DNA of 64,000 bases from Brevundimonas sp. (GTDB taxonomy: Bacteria; Pseudomonadota; Alphaproteobacteria; Caulobacterales; Caulobacteraceae). Positions 21,807 through 33,976 of the stretch are shown one piece after another. Position 1 is the first letter of the stretch. Each line of letters starts with the position of its first letter. The stretch is from the NCBI GenBank assembly GCA_027531145.1, contig JAPZRF010000001.1, positions 171,366 to 235,365 on the forward strand. The letters run 5' to 3'. The notes beneath the pieces were generated by a model. It saw only the letters and a list, made by a program, of their open reading frames with translations. It did not search any database and was not told the origin of the DNA. Both the position numbers and the translations under genes were made by a program.

Positions 21807-22312
21807 CCACCGGCCCCGCCGCCGAGGCTCTTCGGCGTGAACACCCCGTCGTAGGTCGGGCGGCCCGCCGCATCGACGGCGAACACCGCCGCCGTCCCGG
21901 TCGGGAAGGACTCGACCCGCGCCATCACCGCCGCCGAGGCCGCCGCCTCGACCAGAAAATCGTGGGCCAGCAGCTGGATCCCCGGATTGTGCGCGATCAG
22001 CAACAGGGTGTCGGCCTCGTCCTCGGCCGCCTCTACGGCGGCGCGCAGCCGCTCGGCCCCAGCGTTGTAGAGCCCGGCGTCGAAACGCGCCGGAACCTCG
22101 GCGAAGATCGTGGCCATGGCCGCCCAGGTCTCCCGGGTGCGAGCCGCGTCGGACACCAGCACCAGATCGGGGCGCAGGCCTCGCGCCGCCAGCTCGTGCG
22201 CCATCAGCTGCGCATCGGCGACCCCGCGTGGGCACAGGGGGCGGTCGTGGTCCTGGCCGCTGTCGGACAGGCGCTCGGCCTTGGCGTGACGCATCAGGAT
22301 CAGACGGCGCAT
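21803..22312 (-). CDS. SixA-like histidine phosphatase
   Basis: MRRLILMRHAKAERLSDSGQDHDRPLCPRGVADAQLMAHELAARGL; LLLIAHNPGIQLLAHDF. Confidence 0.92.
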   Translation of the reverse strand: MRRLILMRHAKAERLSDSGQDHDRPLCPRGVADAQLMAHELAARGLRPDLVLVSDAARTRETWAAMATIFAEVPARFDAGLYNAGAERLRAAVEAAEDEADTLLLIAHNPGIQLLAHDFLVEAAASAAVMARVESFPTGTAAVFAVDAAGRPTYDGVFTPKSLGGGAGG

Positions 22313-22322
22313 GTCAGCGTCC

Positions 22323-23078
22323 TTAAGGCGCTTCGCGGGGAAGGTCCAAGCCGGCTCGGGCCCGCCCGACCGGCTGGGGCGACAGTCCGGCCTCAGGCCG
22401 CTCCAGCCGCACCGCGCCGCGCGTCCGCACCCTGGCATAGGCCTGGCGCGAGGCCTCCAGCAGGATCAACCCGGCCGCTCCCGGGGCCAGCTGCCGGCCA
22501 ACCTGCTCGAACCCGTCGGCCCAGGCCAGGAGCGGCCGCCACGGCGGGGCGTAGAGGGTCTGGGACCAGGCCATCGGCTCCAGCCCGGCCTCGCGCACCA
22601 GCGCCTCCAGCTGGTGCCGGGTGAAGGGCCGGCCGTGACCGAAGGGGGTCGATTCTGCCCGCGCCCACAGCCCCCCCCGGGCGGCTGCCACAACGATCAG
22701 GCGGCCGGCGGGGCTCATCGCCCGCGCCGCCTCGACCAGCACCGCGGCGGGGTTGGCTGCCTCCTCGAGCGCATGCACGAGCAGCACCCGGTCGAAGCTA
22801 CCCGCCGCGAACGGCAGGCGCGCCTCGTCGACCAGGACGGCTCGGTTGCGGCCGACGGCGGGCCAGGCCTCGGCCCCCTGGCCACCCGGCATGGCCGCGA
22901 TCTGTCGCCGCGCACCGGCAAACTGGTCCAGCCACGGGGCGGCGTATCCGAGCCCGAGCACGTCGCAGCCGGTCGCGTCGCCCCACGCCTCGTCCAGACG
23001 TCCGGCCAGCAGCCTCCGAGCCAGCCGGCCAGCCGGTTCGCCGTAGAAGGCGCGCAGATCCTCGACGCTTCGCCGCAT
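22323..23078 (-). CDS. Class I SAM-dependent methyltransferase
   Basis: GCDVLGLGYAAPWLDQFAG, DEARLPFAAGSFDRVLLVHALEEAANPAAVLVEAARAMSPAGRLIVVAA. Confidence 0.85.
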   Translation of the reverse strand: MRRSVEDLRAFYGEPAGRLARRLLAGRLDEAWGDATGCDVLGLGYAAPWLDQFAGARRQIAAMPGGQGAEAWPAVGRNRAVLVDEARLPFAAGSFDRVLLVHALEEAANPAAVLVEAARAMSPAGRLIVVAAARGGLWARAESTPFGHGRPFTRHQLEALVREAGLEPMAWSQTLYAPPWRPLLAWADGFEQVGRQLAPGAAGLILLEASRQAYARVRTRGAVRLERPEAGLSPQPVGRARAGLDLPREAP

Positions 23079-23124
23079 GACCGCCAGCATAGGCCAATCG
23101 GCGGCCGGCGGGTATGGTGGCCGC

Positions 23125-23850
23125 ATGTCGCTCGAGATCCGCCAGTTCCCCTGCCTGTCCGACAACTACGGCTTCCTGCTGCGCGACCCTGCCAGCGGCC
23201 TGGTCGCCGCCATTGATGCGCCCGATGCGAGCCGTATCTCGCTGGAGGTCCAGGCGGCCGGCTGGGGCCGACTGGACCTGGTGCTGCTGACCCACTGGCA
23301 CCCGGATCACACCGGCGGCGCGGCCGAGCTCAAGGCCCTCTGGGGGGCGGAGATCGTCGGCCCGGCCGAGGTCGAAAGGGTCGTGGCCCCGGACCGGACC
23401 GTCGGCGAGGGTGACCGGGTGACGCTCGGCGAGACGGGTTTCGAGGTCCTCGAACTCCCGGGCCACACCCTGGGCCACATCGCCTTCCACCATACCGCCG
23501 GAGCCAACCTGTTCAGCGGCGACGTGCTGTTCGCGCTCGGCTGCGGCCGGCTGTTCGAGGGGACGCCGGCGCAGATGTTCGCCAGCCTGCAGCGGCTCGC
23601 CGCCCTGCCCGACGCGACCACCATCTGGTGCGCCCACGAGTACACCGAGACCAACGCCCGCTTCGCCCTGACCCTGGACGACAGTCCGGCGCTGGCAGCC
23701 CATGCCGAGGCGATCTTCGCCGCCCGCGCCCGCGGCGAGCCGACCGTGCCGACCTCGCTGGCGATCGAGCGCCGCTTCAATCCGTTCCTGACCGCCGCCG
23801 ACGTCGAGGCCTTCACCGCCCGCCGCGAGGCCCGCAACGGGTTTCGCTGA
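23125..23850 (+). CDS. gloB: Hydroxyacylglutathione hydrolase (glyoxalase II)
   Basis: QFPCLSDNYGFLLRD; LLTHWHPDHTGG; LPGHTLGHIAFH; LFSGDVLFALGCGRLFEGTPAQMFASLQRL; CAHEYTETNARFAL. Confidence 0.96.
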   Translation: MSLEIRQFPCLSDNYGFLLRDPASGLVAAIDAPDASRISLEVQAAGWGRLDLVLLTHWHPDHTGGAAELKALWGAEIVGPAEVERVVAPDRTVGEGDRVTLGETGFEVLELPGHTLGHIAFHHTAGANLFSGDVLFALGCGRLFEGTPAQMFASLQRLAALPDATTIWCAHEYTETNARFALTLDDSPALAAHAEAIFAARARGEPTVPTSLAIERRFNPFLTAADVEAFTARREARNGFR

Positions 23851-23860
23851 CCGCCAGTCG

Positions 23861-24685
23861 CTAGTCGCCCCCGGCGACCGCCTGCAGGATCAGGGCCGAG
23901 GACGGGCGGCCTGCCGGGCCGAGGGCTGGCTGGACCGAAATGCGCAGGGTGCCGGCCACGAGCCGAACGTCCGGGCGCTCGCCGTTGACGATCAGGATGC
24001 GGCGCAGGCGGGTAGCGCGGCCACGCAGGCTCTCGGCGCGGGCCACTCGGGCCACAGCGTCGACGGCGACGGCGGCGGTGTCGGCCACCAGCGCCTCACT
24101 GCCCGGGATGACGTCCGGTGCCTCGAGCAGCACGGTGCGGCCCAGCGCCCGGGTGGCGAGGCCGCTCTGGCGGATCAGGGCGCGGCTCAGCTCGACCGGG
24201 GTGATCGGGTCGGGCTCCAGCGCCTCGGCCGGGCCGACCGCCGACACCGGCGTGCCGCGCGGATTCTGCACCGTATACAGGGTGATGCCGCCGTCCGGCG
24301 TGATGCGCAGCACCTCGTCGCCGGCGTCGGTGCGATAGATGATGTCGCCGCGCGGTGCCGGCGACGGCCGCAGCGCCCAGGTCTCGGGCCGGCCGTCGAA
24401 CCGCAGCAGGGGTCGTCGGCCGGCGCTGCGATCCAGAACGAAGCCGACCCCCTGCTCGGACACATAGCGCCCAACCGGAGGCAGGTTGCGGCCAAACACC
24501 CGGTCGCGCAGCTGGCTGCCGCCGCCATCCTGCGTCGCGGCGGCAACGACCACCGGCGACGCGAGGCCGAGGGCCAGCGCGAGGGCAAGCACAGGGACCG
24601 GGGCGAGGACGTCCGGACGCGCGCAGGCGCGCCACATCCAGCCCCGCAACCGGCGGACGGTCCGGCTTTGTGCTTCAGCACCCAT
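23861..24685 (-). CDS. Hypothetical exported protein (possibly DUF4908)
   Basis: Signal-like N-terminus then SQLRDRVFGRNLPPVGRYVSEQGVGFVLDRSAGRRPLLRFDG; family recall uncertain; exact start uncertain. Confidence 0.6.
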   Translation of the reverse strand: MGAEAQSRTVRRLRGWMWRACARPDVLAPVPVLALALALGLASPVVVAAATQDGGGSQLRDRVFGRNLPPVGRYVSEQGVGFVLDRSAGRRPLLRFDGRPETWALRPSPAPRGDIIYRTDAGDEVLRITPDGGITLYTVQNPRGTPVSAVGPAEALEPDPITPVELSRALIRQSGLATRALGRTVLLEAPDVIPGSEALVADTAAVAVDAVARVARAESLRGRATRLRRILIVNGERPDVRLVAGTLRISVQPALGPAGRPSSALILQAVAGGD

Positions 24686-24733
24686 GGACTGCCAGTCGAC
24701 GGCGGCGACGGCGGATTTTGGGCGGACCGGCCC

Positions 24734-25459
24734 CTAACCGACCAGATATTGACCGCCGTTCAGGGAAAGCGTGCAGCCTGTGACATATCCGGCACGCTCG
24801 CCGGCCAGCCAGGAGACCATGTCGGCGATCTCCTCGCCCTTCCCGAGGCGGCCGACCGGCACCTGGGCGATGATGCCCTCGAGCACCTTGGGGTCCATGG
24901 CCCCGACCATCTCTGTGTCTATATAGCCCGGCGCGATGCAGTTGACCGTGATGCCCTTGCGGGCGTTCTCCAGCGCCAGCGCCTTGGTGAAGCCGATCAT
25001 CCCGGCCTTGGCGGCGGAATAGTTGGTCTGGCCGACCTGGCCCTTCTGGCCGTTGATCGAGGAAATGTTGATGATCCGGCCCCAGCCGCGGTCGCGCATG
25101 CCGGCGATCACCTGCCGGGTCATGTTGAACACCGAGTCCATGTTGACCCGGATCACGTCCGACCACTGGTCGTGGGTCATCTTGTGGAAGAAGCCGTCGC
25201 GGGTGATGCCGGCGTTGTTGACCAGCACATCGACCGGCCCCAGCGCCGCCTCGACCTCCTGCACCGCCCGGGCGCAGTCCTCGAAGCTGCCGACATTGCC
25301 CTTGACCACCATGACGCCGAGCTCGCGCGCCGTGGCCTCAGCCGCCTCGGCGTTGCCGGAGTAGCCGGCCGCCACGGCCATGCCGTCCTCCTTGAGGCGT
25401 TGAACGATCGCCTTGCCGATGCCGCGTGTCCCTCCGGTCACCAACGCCACTCTGGTCAT
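24734..25459 (-). CDS. phaB: Acetoacetyl-CoA reductase (SDR family)
   Basis: VALVTGGTRGIGKAIVQRLKEDG; NNAGITRDGFFHKMTHDQWSDVIRVNMDSVFNMTRQVI; SSINGQKGQVGQTNYSAAKAGMIGFTKALA. Confidence 0.93.
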   Translation of the reverse strand: MTRVALVTGGTRGIGKAIVQRLKEDGMAVAAGYSGNAEAAEATARELGVMVVKGNVGSFEDCARAVQEVEAALGPVDVLVNNAGITRDGFFHKMTHDQWSDVIRVNMDSVFNMTRQVIAGMRDRGWGRIINISSINGQKGQVGQTNYSAAKAGMIGFTKALALENARKGITVNCIAPGYIDTEMVGAMDPKVLEGIIAQVPVGRLGKGEEIADMVSWLAGERAGYVTGCTLSLNGGQYLVG

Positions 25460-25543
25460 GCCCGTCTCCGTCCCTGTCCGGCCCCGGCGTCTGCGGAGCT
25501 CTGACCGCACGTTAGCCTTGTGCGAGCCCGGCGGGAACCGCCC

Positions 25544-26566
25544 TCAGCCGTTCCAGTCGCGGAAATGCTTCGACAGCTTCAGGCCCTGGCGCTGATAATG
25601 GCTGCCACCCTCGCCATAGAGCCGGTCCGGGCGGGCGGTCAGGGGCTCATAGACCAGTCGGGCCACGGTCTGGCCGTGCTCCAGCAGGAACGGGGTGTCG
25701 TGGGTGCGCACCTCCAGGACCCCCTTCGAGCCGGCTCCGTGCGCCTCGTCGACGCCGAAGCCGGGGTCGAAGAAGCCGGCATAGTGGACCCGGAACTCGC
25801 CCACTGACGGATCGATCGGGGTCATCTCGGCGGCCTGGTCGACCGGGATCTCCACCGCCTCGCGCGAGGCCAGGATGTAGAACTCGCCCGGGTCCAGCAG
25901 CAGCTCGCCCTCCGGGGCGTAAAGGGGCTCCCAGAACAGGCGCGGGTCGTGGCCCTCGATATGGTCCATGTTGACCACCCCGGCGTGGCGGCGGCCACGA
26001 TAGCCGACGACCGCGCCAGCCCCGCCGGCCAGATCGACGCCGACGCTGCGGGTCTCCAGCTTCGGTGGCTCGCCGGTCTTGAGGCGAAGCTGGTTCAGCC
26101 GCGTGCCCGGCCGAACGAGGATGGAGAAGGTCTGGGGCGCCACCTCCAGATACAGCGGCCCGTCATAGCCCCCGGCCACATCGTCGAAGGCGGCGCCGGC
26201 GTCGGTCAGCAGGCGCACGAACACATCGACCCGGCCGGTGGAGCTCTTCGGATTGGCCCGAGCCAGCAGGCCCGGCGGCAGGCTCAGCCGCTCCTGCAGC
26301 CTGACGATGTAGACGCAGCCCTTTTCCAGCACCGTCCCGCCGGTCAGGTCGAGCCTGTGCATGGCCACGTCGGCGATCCGGGTCTCCACCGGCCGGGCCC
26401 CCGGCAGGAAGGAGGCGCGCACCCGCCAGGCCGTGTCGGACAGCCGCAGGTCGAGGCTGGCCGGCTGCACCTGGTCGATGTCGAACGGCGTGTCTGACCG
26501 GATGACGCCTGCATCGAGCAGGGCCTGGATGGCCTGGCGGGGCAGGATGCCGGGGGCTGTCGTCAT
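25544..26566 (-). CDS. dcd: 2'-deoxycytidine 5'-triphosphate deaminase (Dcd-like)
   Basis: GILPRQAIQALLDAG...QPASLDLRLSDTAWRVRASFLPG; ARANPKSSTGRVDVFVRLLTD; DLAGGAGAVVGYRGRRHAGVVNMD. Confidence 0.88.
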   Translation of the reverse strand: MTTAPGILPRQAIQALLDAGVIRSDTPFDIDQVQPASLDLRLSDTAWRVRASFLPGARPVETRIADVAMHRLDLTGGTVLEKGCVYIVRLQERLSLPPGLLARANPKSSTGRVDVFVRLLTDAGAAFDDVAGGYDGPLYLEVAPQTFSILVRPGTRLNQLRLKTGEPPKLETRSVGVDLAGGAGAVVGYRGRRHAGVVNMDHIEGHDPRLFWEPLYAPEGELLLDPGEFYILASREAVEIPVDQAAEMTPIDPSVGEFRVHYAGFFDPGFGVDEAHGAGSKGVLEVRTHDTPFLLEHGQTVARLVYEPLTARPDRLYGEGGSHYQRQGLKLSKHFRDWNG

Positions 26567-26648
26567 GGGTTCCGATCGGAGGCGGGACGGCGGTCCCGCT
26601 TGCCACGCGGCAGCCCCCTCGTCAAAGCGGGCAGGCAAGGAGATTCGC

Positions 26649-27056
26649 ATGCACGAAGACCCGCCCTATGAGGCCGAGACCCATGGCGTCGTCGTGCGCG
26701 TGCGCCCGGCCTTCCTCGCCGGCCAGTCGGACCCGGCCGCGGGGCGCTGGGTCTGGGCCTACCAGGTGGAGATCGAGAACCGCCGGCCCGACACGGTGCA
26801 GCTGCTGACCCGGCGCTGGACCATCACCGACGGACACGGCCGGGTCGAGCAGGTCGAGGGCCCCGGCGTGGTCGGCGAGCAGCCGGTGCTGGGCCCCGGC
26901 GAGCGGCACAGCTACGCCTCCGGCTGCCCCCTGCCGACCCCGACCGGCATGATGGTCGGGGCCTATGTCTTCGTCGACGCCGGCGGCGCAACCTTCGAGG
27001 CCGACATCCCGGCCTTCAGCCTCGACACCCCCGACGCCCGCGCCCGCCCGAACTGA
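26649..27056 (+). CDS. apaG: ApaG (Co2+/Mg2+ efflux protein family)
   Basis: VVRVRPAFLAGQSDPAAGRWVWAYQVEIENRRPDTVQLLTRRWTITDGHGRVEQVEGPGVVGEQPVLGPGERHSYASGCPLPTPTGMMVGAY. Confidence 0.96.
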   Translation: MHEDPPYEAETHGVVVRVRPAFLAGQSDPAAGRWVWAYQVEIENRRPDTVQLLTRRWTITDGHGRVEQVEGPGVVGEQPVLGPGERHSYASGCPLPTPTGMMVGAYVFVDAGGATFEADIPAFSLDTPDARARPN

Positions 27057-27084
27057 CCGCCGGACAGACGCCCTGACAGAGAAA

Positions 27085-27114
27085 GGGCGGCGCCCCCTCG
27101 CGGAAGCGCCGCCC
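27085..27114. terminator. Stem-loop between convergent apaG and POT transporter genes
   Basis: GGGCGGCGC ... GCGCCGCCC, 9-bp perfect stem, 12-nt loop. Confidence 0.7.
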
Positions 27115-27139
27115 CTGTCAGGTCAGGCCCGTTGAGGCC

Positions 27140-29083
27140 TCAGCCGGCGGTGGAGCCCTGCGGACGAGCCACGTTGCCGTCCTCGCCGCCGCGATCGGTC
27201 AGCGTCGGCCCCGGATGGTTGTCCGGGTCGTTCACGCCGTTGGACCACTTGGCGATAAAGAAGCTGAGCGCGATGAAGGCCAGGCCGATGCCGACGCCCC
27301 ACCAGCCGATCAGGCTGAAGGTGTCGAGCGAGGTCTGCAGCGCCGCCTCGGGGTTGGTCACCTGGCCGCCCACCGTCTCGGCCCCGGCGAGGCCGGCGAT
27401 CAGGCCGCCGACATAGTGGGCGATGGCCGAGGCCATGAACCACACCGCCATCATGAAGCTGACAATCGAGGCGACCGACAGCTTGGTGATCTCGGACAGG
27501 CCGACCGGCGACAGGAACAGCTCGCCGAGGGTGTGCAGCATGTACAGCAGCGCCAGCAGGACGATCGGCGTGCGGAAGGCGTCGTCGACCATGCCGGAGT
27601 TGGCCCCCCACACCACCACCAGGAAGCCGAGGCCGACCTGGATGATGCCGAGGCCGAACTTGATCACCGGGTTCGGGTCTAGCTTGCGCCGGCCGAGGAA
27701 GGCCCACAGGGCGGCGAACACCGGCGCGAAAATCAGGATGTAGCCGGCGTTGAACGACTGGGTCTGGGCCGCGGTGATCGAGGAGTCGATCCACAGGCCC
27801 GTCGTCGCCAGACCCGCCGCTTCCAGCTGCATCGGCGTCCCGAGCGGGATCGAGCCGAACAGCAGATAGGCCCGGTCGGTGATCGACAGGTCGACGTTGC
27901 GGTCGGCGAACAGGTTCAGCGACGAGCCCGCCTGTTCGAACAGGGTGAAGAAGACGGCCGAGCCGAAGATCAGCACCATGGCCAGCATCATCCGCTCGCG
28001 CGCCACGCGGTCGCCGCGCAGCTTGAAGCCGATGAACCAGCCGACGAAGGCCAGGGCCGCCACCGTGGACACGCCCAGACCCCAGCCGACGAGATCGTGG
28101 TTGGGCACCACGAAGAACAGGCCGGCCACACCGACGAAGCCCAGCAGATAGATGATGCCCTCGCGGTTCAGCGGCCCGAGCACCGGCTGGCGGATCAGCT
28201 CGGGGTTCGGGCTCTCGCCCTTGCCCTGCAGCAGCGGCTTGCCCAGCCAGAACACCACAAGACCGGCGGCCATGCCGATTCCGGCGAGGCCGAAGCCCCA
28301 CGACCAGCCGTAGTTCTGGCCCAGATAGCCGCACAGCACCGCGGCCCAGAAGGCCCCGAGGTTGATGCCGTAGTAGTAGAGGGTGAAGCCGGAATCCCGG
28401 CGCGGATCACCCTGCGGATAGAGCTGGCCGACGAGGGTCGAGATGTTCGGCTTGAGGAAGCCGACGCCCATGATGATCAGCGACAGCGACAGGTAGAAGG
28501 CGTTGACCCCGTTCGGGTCGCGCTCGACCGTCAGCTGATAGTCGCCGGTCGGCAGCACCGCCGGCAGGGCGCTGCCCGCGGGCAGCCCCTCGATGGCGAG
28601 CCCCTGCTCGGTGGAGGCGTAGGCATAGGGCTGGCCATCGACCAGCAGGCGCGTTTCGCGCGTCTCGCCGCGGCCCTCGATCTGTATGGCGTAGGTCTCG
28701 CCGCCATAGGTCAGGGCCTGGGTGGCCGGCCGGCCCTCGTAGGCCATCAGGCCGTGGCCCATCACCAGCAGGACGGCCCCGAACATGATGGCCTTGCGCG
28801 TGCCGATGTAGCGGTCCGCGACGATGCCGCCGATCAGCGGCAGCAGGTACACCAGCGAGCCGTAGGTGCCGTACTGGCCCGTCGCCACGCTGTCGTCGAA
28901 CAGGAAGTGCTGCGTCAGGTAGAAGATCAGCAGCCCGCGCATGCCGTAGAAGGAGAAGCGCTCCCACATCTCGGCGAAGAAGCAGATGATCAGACCTCTG
29001 GGGTGTCCCTTGAGGATCTGGAGAAGCACGGGCAAGCCCGTGGCGAGGGTGATCAACACCCCCAGCAAGATGACGATATTCAT
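27140..29083 (-). CDS. POT/PTR family peptide:H+ symporter
   Basis: [80 protein letters not shown]. Confidence 0.95.
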   Translation of the reverse strand: MNIVILLGVLITLATGLPVLLQILKGHPRGLIICFFAEMWERFSFYGMRGLLIFYLTQHFLFDDSVATGQYGTYGSLVYLLPLIGGIVADRYIGTRKAIMFGAVLLVMGHGLMAYEGRPATQALTYGGETYAIQIEGRGETRETRLLVDGQPYAYASTEQGLAIEGLPAGSALPAVLPTGDYQLTVERDPNGVNAFYLSLSLIIMGVGFLKPNISTLVGQLYPQGDPRRDSGFTLYYYGINLGAFWAAVLCGYLGQNYGWSWGFGLAGIGMAAGLVVFWLGKPLLQGKGESPNPELIRQPVLGPLNREGIIYLLGFVGVAGLFFVVPNHDLVGWGLGVSTVAALAFVGWFIGFKLRGDRVARERMMLAMVLIFGSAVFFTLFEQAGSSLNLFADRNVDLSITDRAYLLFGSIPLGTPMQLEAAGLATTGLWIDSSITAAQTQSFNAGYILIFAPVFAALWAFLGRRKLDPNPVIKFGLGIIQVGLGFLVVVWGANSGMVDDAFRTPIVLLALLYMLHTLGELFLSPVGLSEITKLSVASIVSFMMAVWFMASAIAHYVGGLIAGLAGAETVGGQVTNPEAALQTSLDTFSLIGWWGVGIGLAFIALSFFIAKWSNGVNDPDNHPGPTLTDRGGEDGNVARPQGSTAG

Positions 29084-29222
29084 ACCGGCCCTCTAGACTG
29101 TCCTGCGCGCGGCCGGCCGGCGGGCAAACCCCCTCCGCGCGGACGCACCCCGCCACCCCTGGCGAGCGCGGATACCAGCACCGGCCCGCAGGGTTTACAA
29201 GCGGTAACGGACCGCGGCCCCC

Positions 29223-31272
<2,050 letters not shown>

Positions 31273-31370
31273 GCCCTGTGACTCTCGCGCACGGCGCTCA
31301 TGACAGACTGGTGAAACCTCTCTCATTGCGGGATAAGGGCGAGAATGTCCCCCTGGATCGAGGTTCCCGC

Positions 31371-31997
31371 GTGGCCGACAGCTCTTCCGACACCCCCCGC
31401 AAGCGCGGCGGCGACACGGTGATCATCAAGAAGTACGCCAACCGGCGGCTCTACAACACGGCCACCTCGGCCTATGTCACCCTCGACGACCTGGCCCGGA
31501 TGGTGCGCGAGGGCGTGGAGTTCCAGGTGTTCGACGCCAGGTCGAACGAGGAGCTGACCCGCCAGGTGCTGACCCAGATCATCTTCGAGGAGGAAACGCG
31601 CGGCGAGGCCCTGCTTCCGGTGCAGTTCCTGCGCCAGCTGATCGGCTTCTACGGCGGCAAGATGCAGGGCGTGCTGCCCAGCTATCTGGAAATGTCGCTG
31701 GACTCCTTTGCGCGCCAGCAGGAGCAGTTCCAGTCCCAGATGACCCGTGCCTTCGCCGCCGCCCCGGGCGGTGCCCTGCTGGAGGAGGCGGCCAAGCGCA
31801 ACGTCGCCATGTTCCAGGAGGCGATGCGCATGTTCACCCCGTTCGGCTACGCTCGCGCCGGCGGTGAAGCCGCGCCGGCCGGAGACGCCACCCCGGCCGC
31901 CCCGCGCGGCGGCGACGAGACCCTGGCCGAGATGCGCCGCGAGATGGACGAGATGCGCGACCGTCTGGACCGGCTGAGCCGGGACACCGGCCAGTGA
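31371..31997 (+). CDS. phaR: Polyhydroxyalkanoate synthesis repressor
   Basis: GTG start; VIIKKYANRRLYNTATSAYVTLDDLARMVREGVEFQVFDARSNEELTRQVLTQIIFEEE. Confidence 0.94.
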   Translation: MADSSSDTPRKRGGDTVIIKKYANRRLYNTATSAYVTLDDLARMVREGVEFQVFDARSNEELTRQVLTQIIFEEETRGEALLPVQFLRQLIGFYGGKMQGVLPSYLEMSLDSFARQQEQFQSQMTRAFAAAPGGALLEEAAKRNVAMFQEAMRMFTPFGYARAGGEAAPAGDATPAAPRGGDETLAEMRREMDEMRDRLDRLSRDTGQ

Positions 31998-32359
31998 CGC
32001 GGCCGGTCGGTCCCACGCCTCCCGTCGGACCGACGCCACCGGTCGAAAGCCGGCGTGACGCTGACCGGCGCGCCCGCGAGCGCCGCGCCGCCCGCCGCGC
32101 CCTCGTGCCGGCGGATCCTGCCGCCACCGCCGAAACCCATGACCCGCCGAAGGCCGCCGCGACTCCGCCGCCCCGCCCCGCGCCGGGTCCGGACCCGGCC
32201 CTCGCCGCCCAGCTGCTGGGGCAGACTGGGGCCCGCAGAGGCCTGCGCGGCGGCCCCCCGGTGCTCGACGCCGCCCGCTCGACCTATCTCAATGCCCAGT
32301 ACGCCGGCCCGGCTGACCGTCGGCCGCCGGCGGGGACGCGCGGCAAGACCGAGGTCTGA
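31994..32359 (+). CDS. Hypothetical protein, translationally coupled to phaR
   Basis: GTG start overlaps the phaR stop; PVGPTPPVGPTPPV repeat, low-complexity middle, C-terminal VLDAARSTYLNAQYAGPADRRPPAGTRGKTEV. Confidence 0.65.
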   Translation: MTRPVGPTPPVGPTPPVESRRDADRRARERRAARRALVPADPAATAETHDPPKAAATPPPRPAPGPDPALAAQLLGQTGARRGLRGGPPVLDAARSTYLNAQYAGPADRRPPAGTRGKTEV

Positions 32360-32603
32360 CTCGCGGCTGGCACAAACCTTGCTGGCCCTCCGGAACCTGT
32401 TCCGGAGAGTTCCATGGCCGCCTTCGCCAGCTTCGCCGCCCGCGCCTTCGACGTCACCGTCGTGGCGCTGATCTTCGCCCTGCTGGCCTGAAGCCTCGCG
32501 TCGCGAAAGGCCGCCCTCCGTCCGGGTTGTTTGCCCAGAACCCCGAAGCGACATCACATTCTGGTTCTGATGGTCGTCACCCTCGGGTTTACGGGGTCAC
32601 GCC

Positions 32604-33038
32604 CTACTGTTGCTGACCCAGGCCCAGGTCGAGGTCGCGCCGCGCCGCGACGATGGTGACGATGAAGCCCGCCAGCACGTCCAGCATGACCATCACCGTC
32701 ACCAGGAAGAAGGTGGAGGTGGCGAAGCCGCGCAGCAGCAGGAACTGAACCAGACAAACCACGAACAGCACCATCGACAGGGCGTGATTGATGATCGCCA
32801 CCTTCTGACTGGAGGTCGACTTCAGCAGCTCGAAGAACAGGCAGATCAGCGACACGAACAGGATCAGGTCGCCTGTGCCTACATCCCAGCCGGCTCCGGA
32901 GGCCATGGGGATGGAGAATACCGGCTCGCGCAGCATCAGGTCCGCCGCCCCGGTCCGCGCCCCGTCACCGAGGCTGAACAGGACCACGACATTGTAGAGT
33001 ACTACCGGGATCAGCAGCAGCGGAACGGCGACCAGCAT
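32604..33038 (-). CDS. Hypothetical multi-TM membrane protein
   Basis: MLVAVPLLLIPVVLYNVVVLFSLGDGARTG...DLILFVSLICLFFELLKSTSSQKVAIINHALSMVLFVVCLVQFLLL. Confidence 0.8.
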   Translation of the reverse strand: MLVAVPLLLIPVVLYNVVVLFSLGDGARTGAADLMLREPVFSIPMASGAGWDVGTGDLILFVSLICLFFELLKSTSSQKVAIINHALSMVLFVVCLVQFLLLRGFATSTFFLVTVMVMLDVLAGFIVTIVAARRDLDLGLGQQQ

Positions 33039-33147
33039 GAGATGTCTCCTCGGCGACTGGGGTGAACAGGCCCGCCGGACGCCTGTTGCATAACGCGGAT
33101 CGGCCCGGCCCGCCATCGCGGCCGGAAGGGAAGCCTGGCTTTCGGGC

Positions 33148-33876
33148 TCAGAGCTCGGTGATCCCACCCGGCCGGCGGGCCCGCGACTTGAGCCAGATGA
33201 CGCCCAGCAGGTCGGACACCGAGGCCTTCAGCCGGCTCCAGTTGGTGTATTTCGACCGACCCTGGCCGCGCGGCCGGTGGCTGACGTCCAGATAGAGGTT
33301 GCGATAACCCTCGCGGATCATCAGCGCCGGCAGGTAGCGGTGCATGTGATCGAAGTAGGGCAGACGCAGAAAGGCCTCGCGGCGGAAGGCCTTGAGCCCG
33401 CAGCCGGTGTCGTCGGCGTCGTCGCCCAACAGCCGCTTGCGGATGCGGTTGGCCCAGCGCGAGGCCCACAGCTTGGCCTGCGAATCCTGCCGCCTCGCCC
33501 GGCGGCCGCCGACCAGCGCCACCTCGGCCGGCGAGGCCAGCAGCAGATCGATCAGGGCCGGCCCGTCACCCGGCGGATTTTGCCCGTCGCCGTCCAGCGT
33601 CAGGATGATCTCGCCGCGCGCCGCCAGCACCCCGGTGCGCACCGCCCGGCTCTGGCCGGCGTTGGCCCCGTGCGCCAGCACCCGCAACTGCGGCAGCGCC
33701 GTGCGGGCGGCCTCCAGCTCGGCCCGGGTGCCGTCGCGGCTGGCGTCATCGACGAAGATCATCTCGAACGCCCGCCCCTGCAGCGCGTCGGCGATCTCGC
33801 GCGCCAGGGCGGCGGCGGCCCCCTCCTCGTCGTGCACCGGGACGACCACCGAGACCTGCGGCATGGCTTGGCTCAT
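33148..33876 (-). CDS. Glycosyltransferase family 2 (dolichyl-phosphate mannose synthase-like)
   Basis: VSVVVPVHDEEGAAAALAREIADAL; FEMIFVDDASRDGT; ILTLDGDGQNPPGDGPALIDLLL; DTGCGLKAFRREAFLRLPYFDHMHRYLPAL. Confidence 0.93.
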   Translation of the reverse strand: MSQAMPQVSVVVPVHDEEGAAAALAREIADALQGRAFEMIFVDDASRDGTRAELEAARTALPQLRVLAHGANAGQSRAVRTGVLAARGEIILTLDGDGQNPPGDGPALIDLLLASPAEVALVGGRRARRQDSQAKLWASRWANRIRKRLLGDDADDTGCGLKAFRREAFLRLPYFDHMHRYLPALMIREGYRNLYLDVSHRPRGQGRSKYTNWSRLKASVSDLLGVIWLKSRARRPGGITEL

Positions 33877-33976
33877 GGCGGCCCCATAGCTGCTTTCCCG
33901 GCGCGGGGGGAGGGCCACTGTCCGGCTCAAGTGCGAGACCGATGACGCCCGCGCCGGGCGCGTGATAGGAAGCGGC

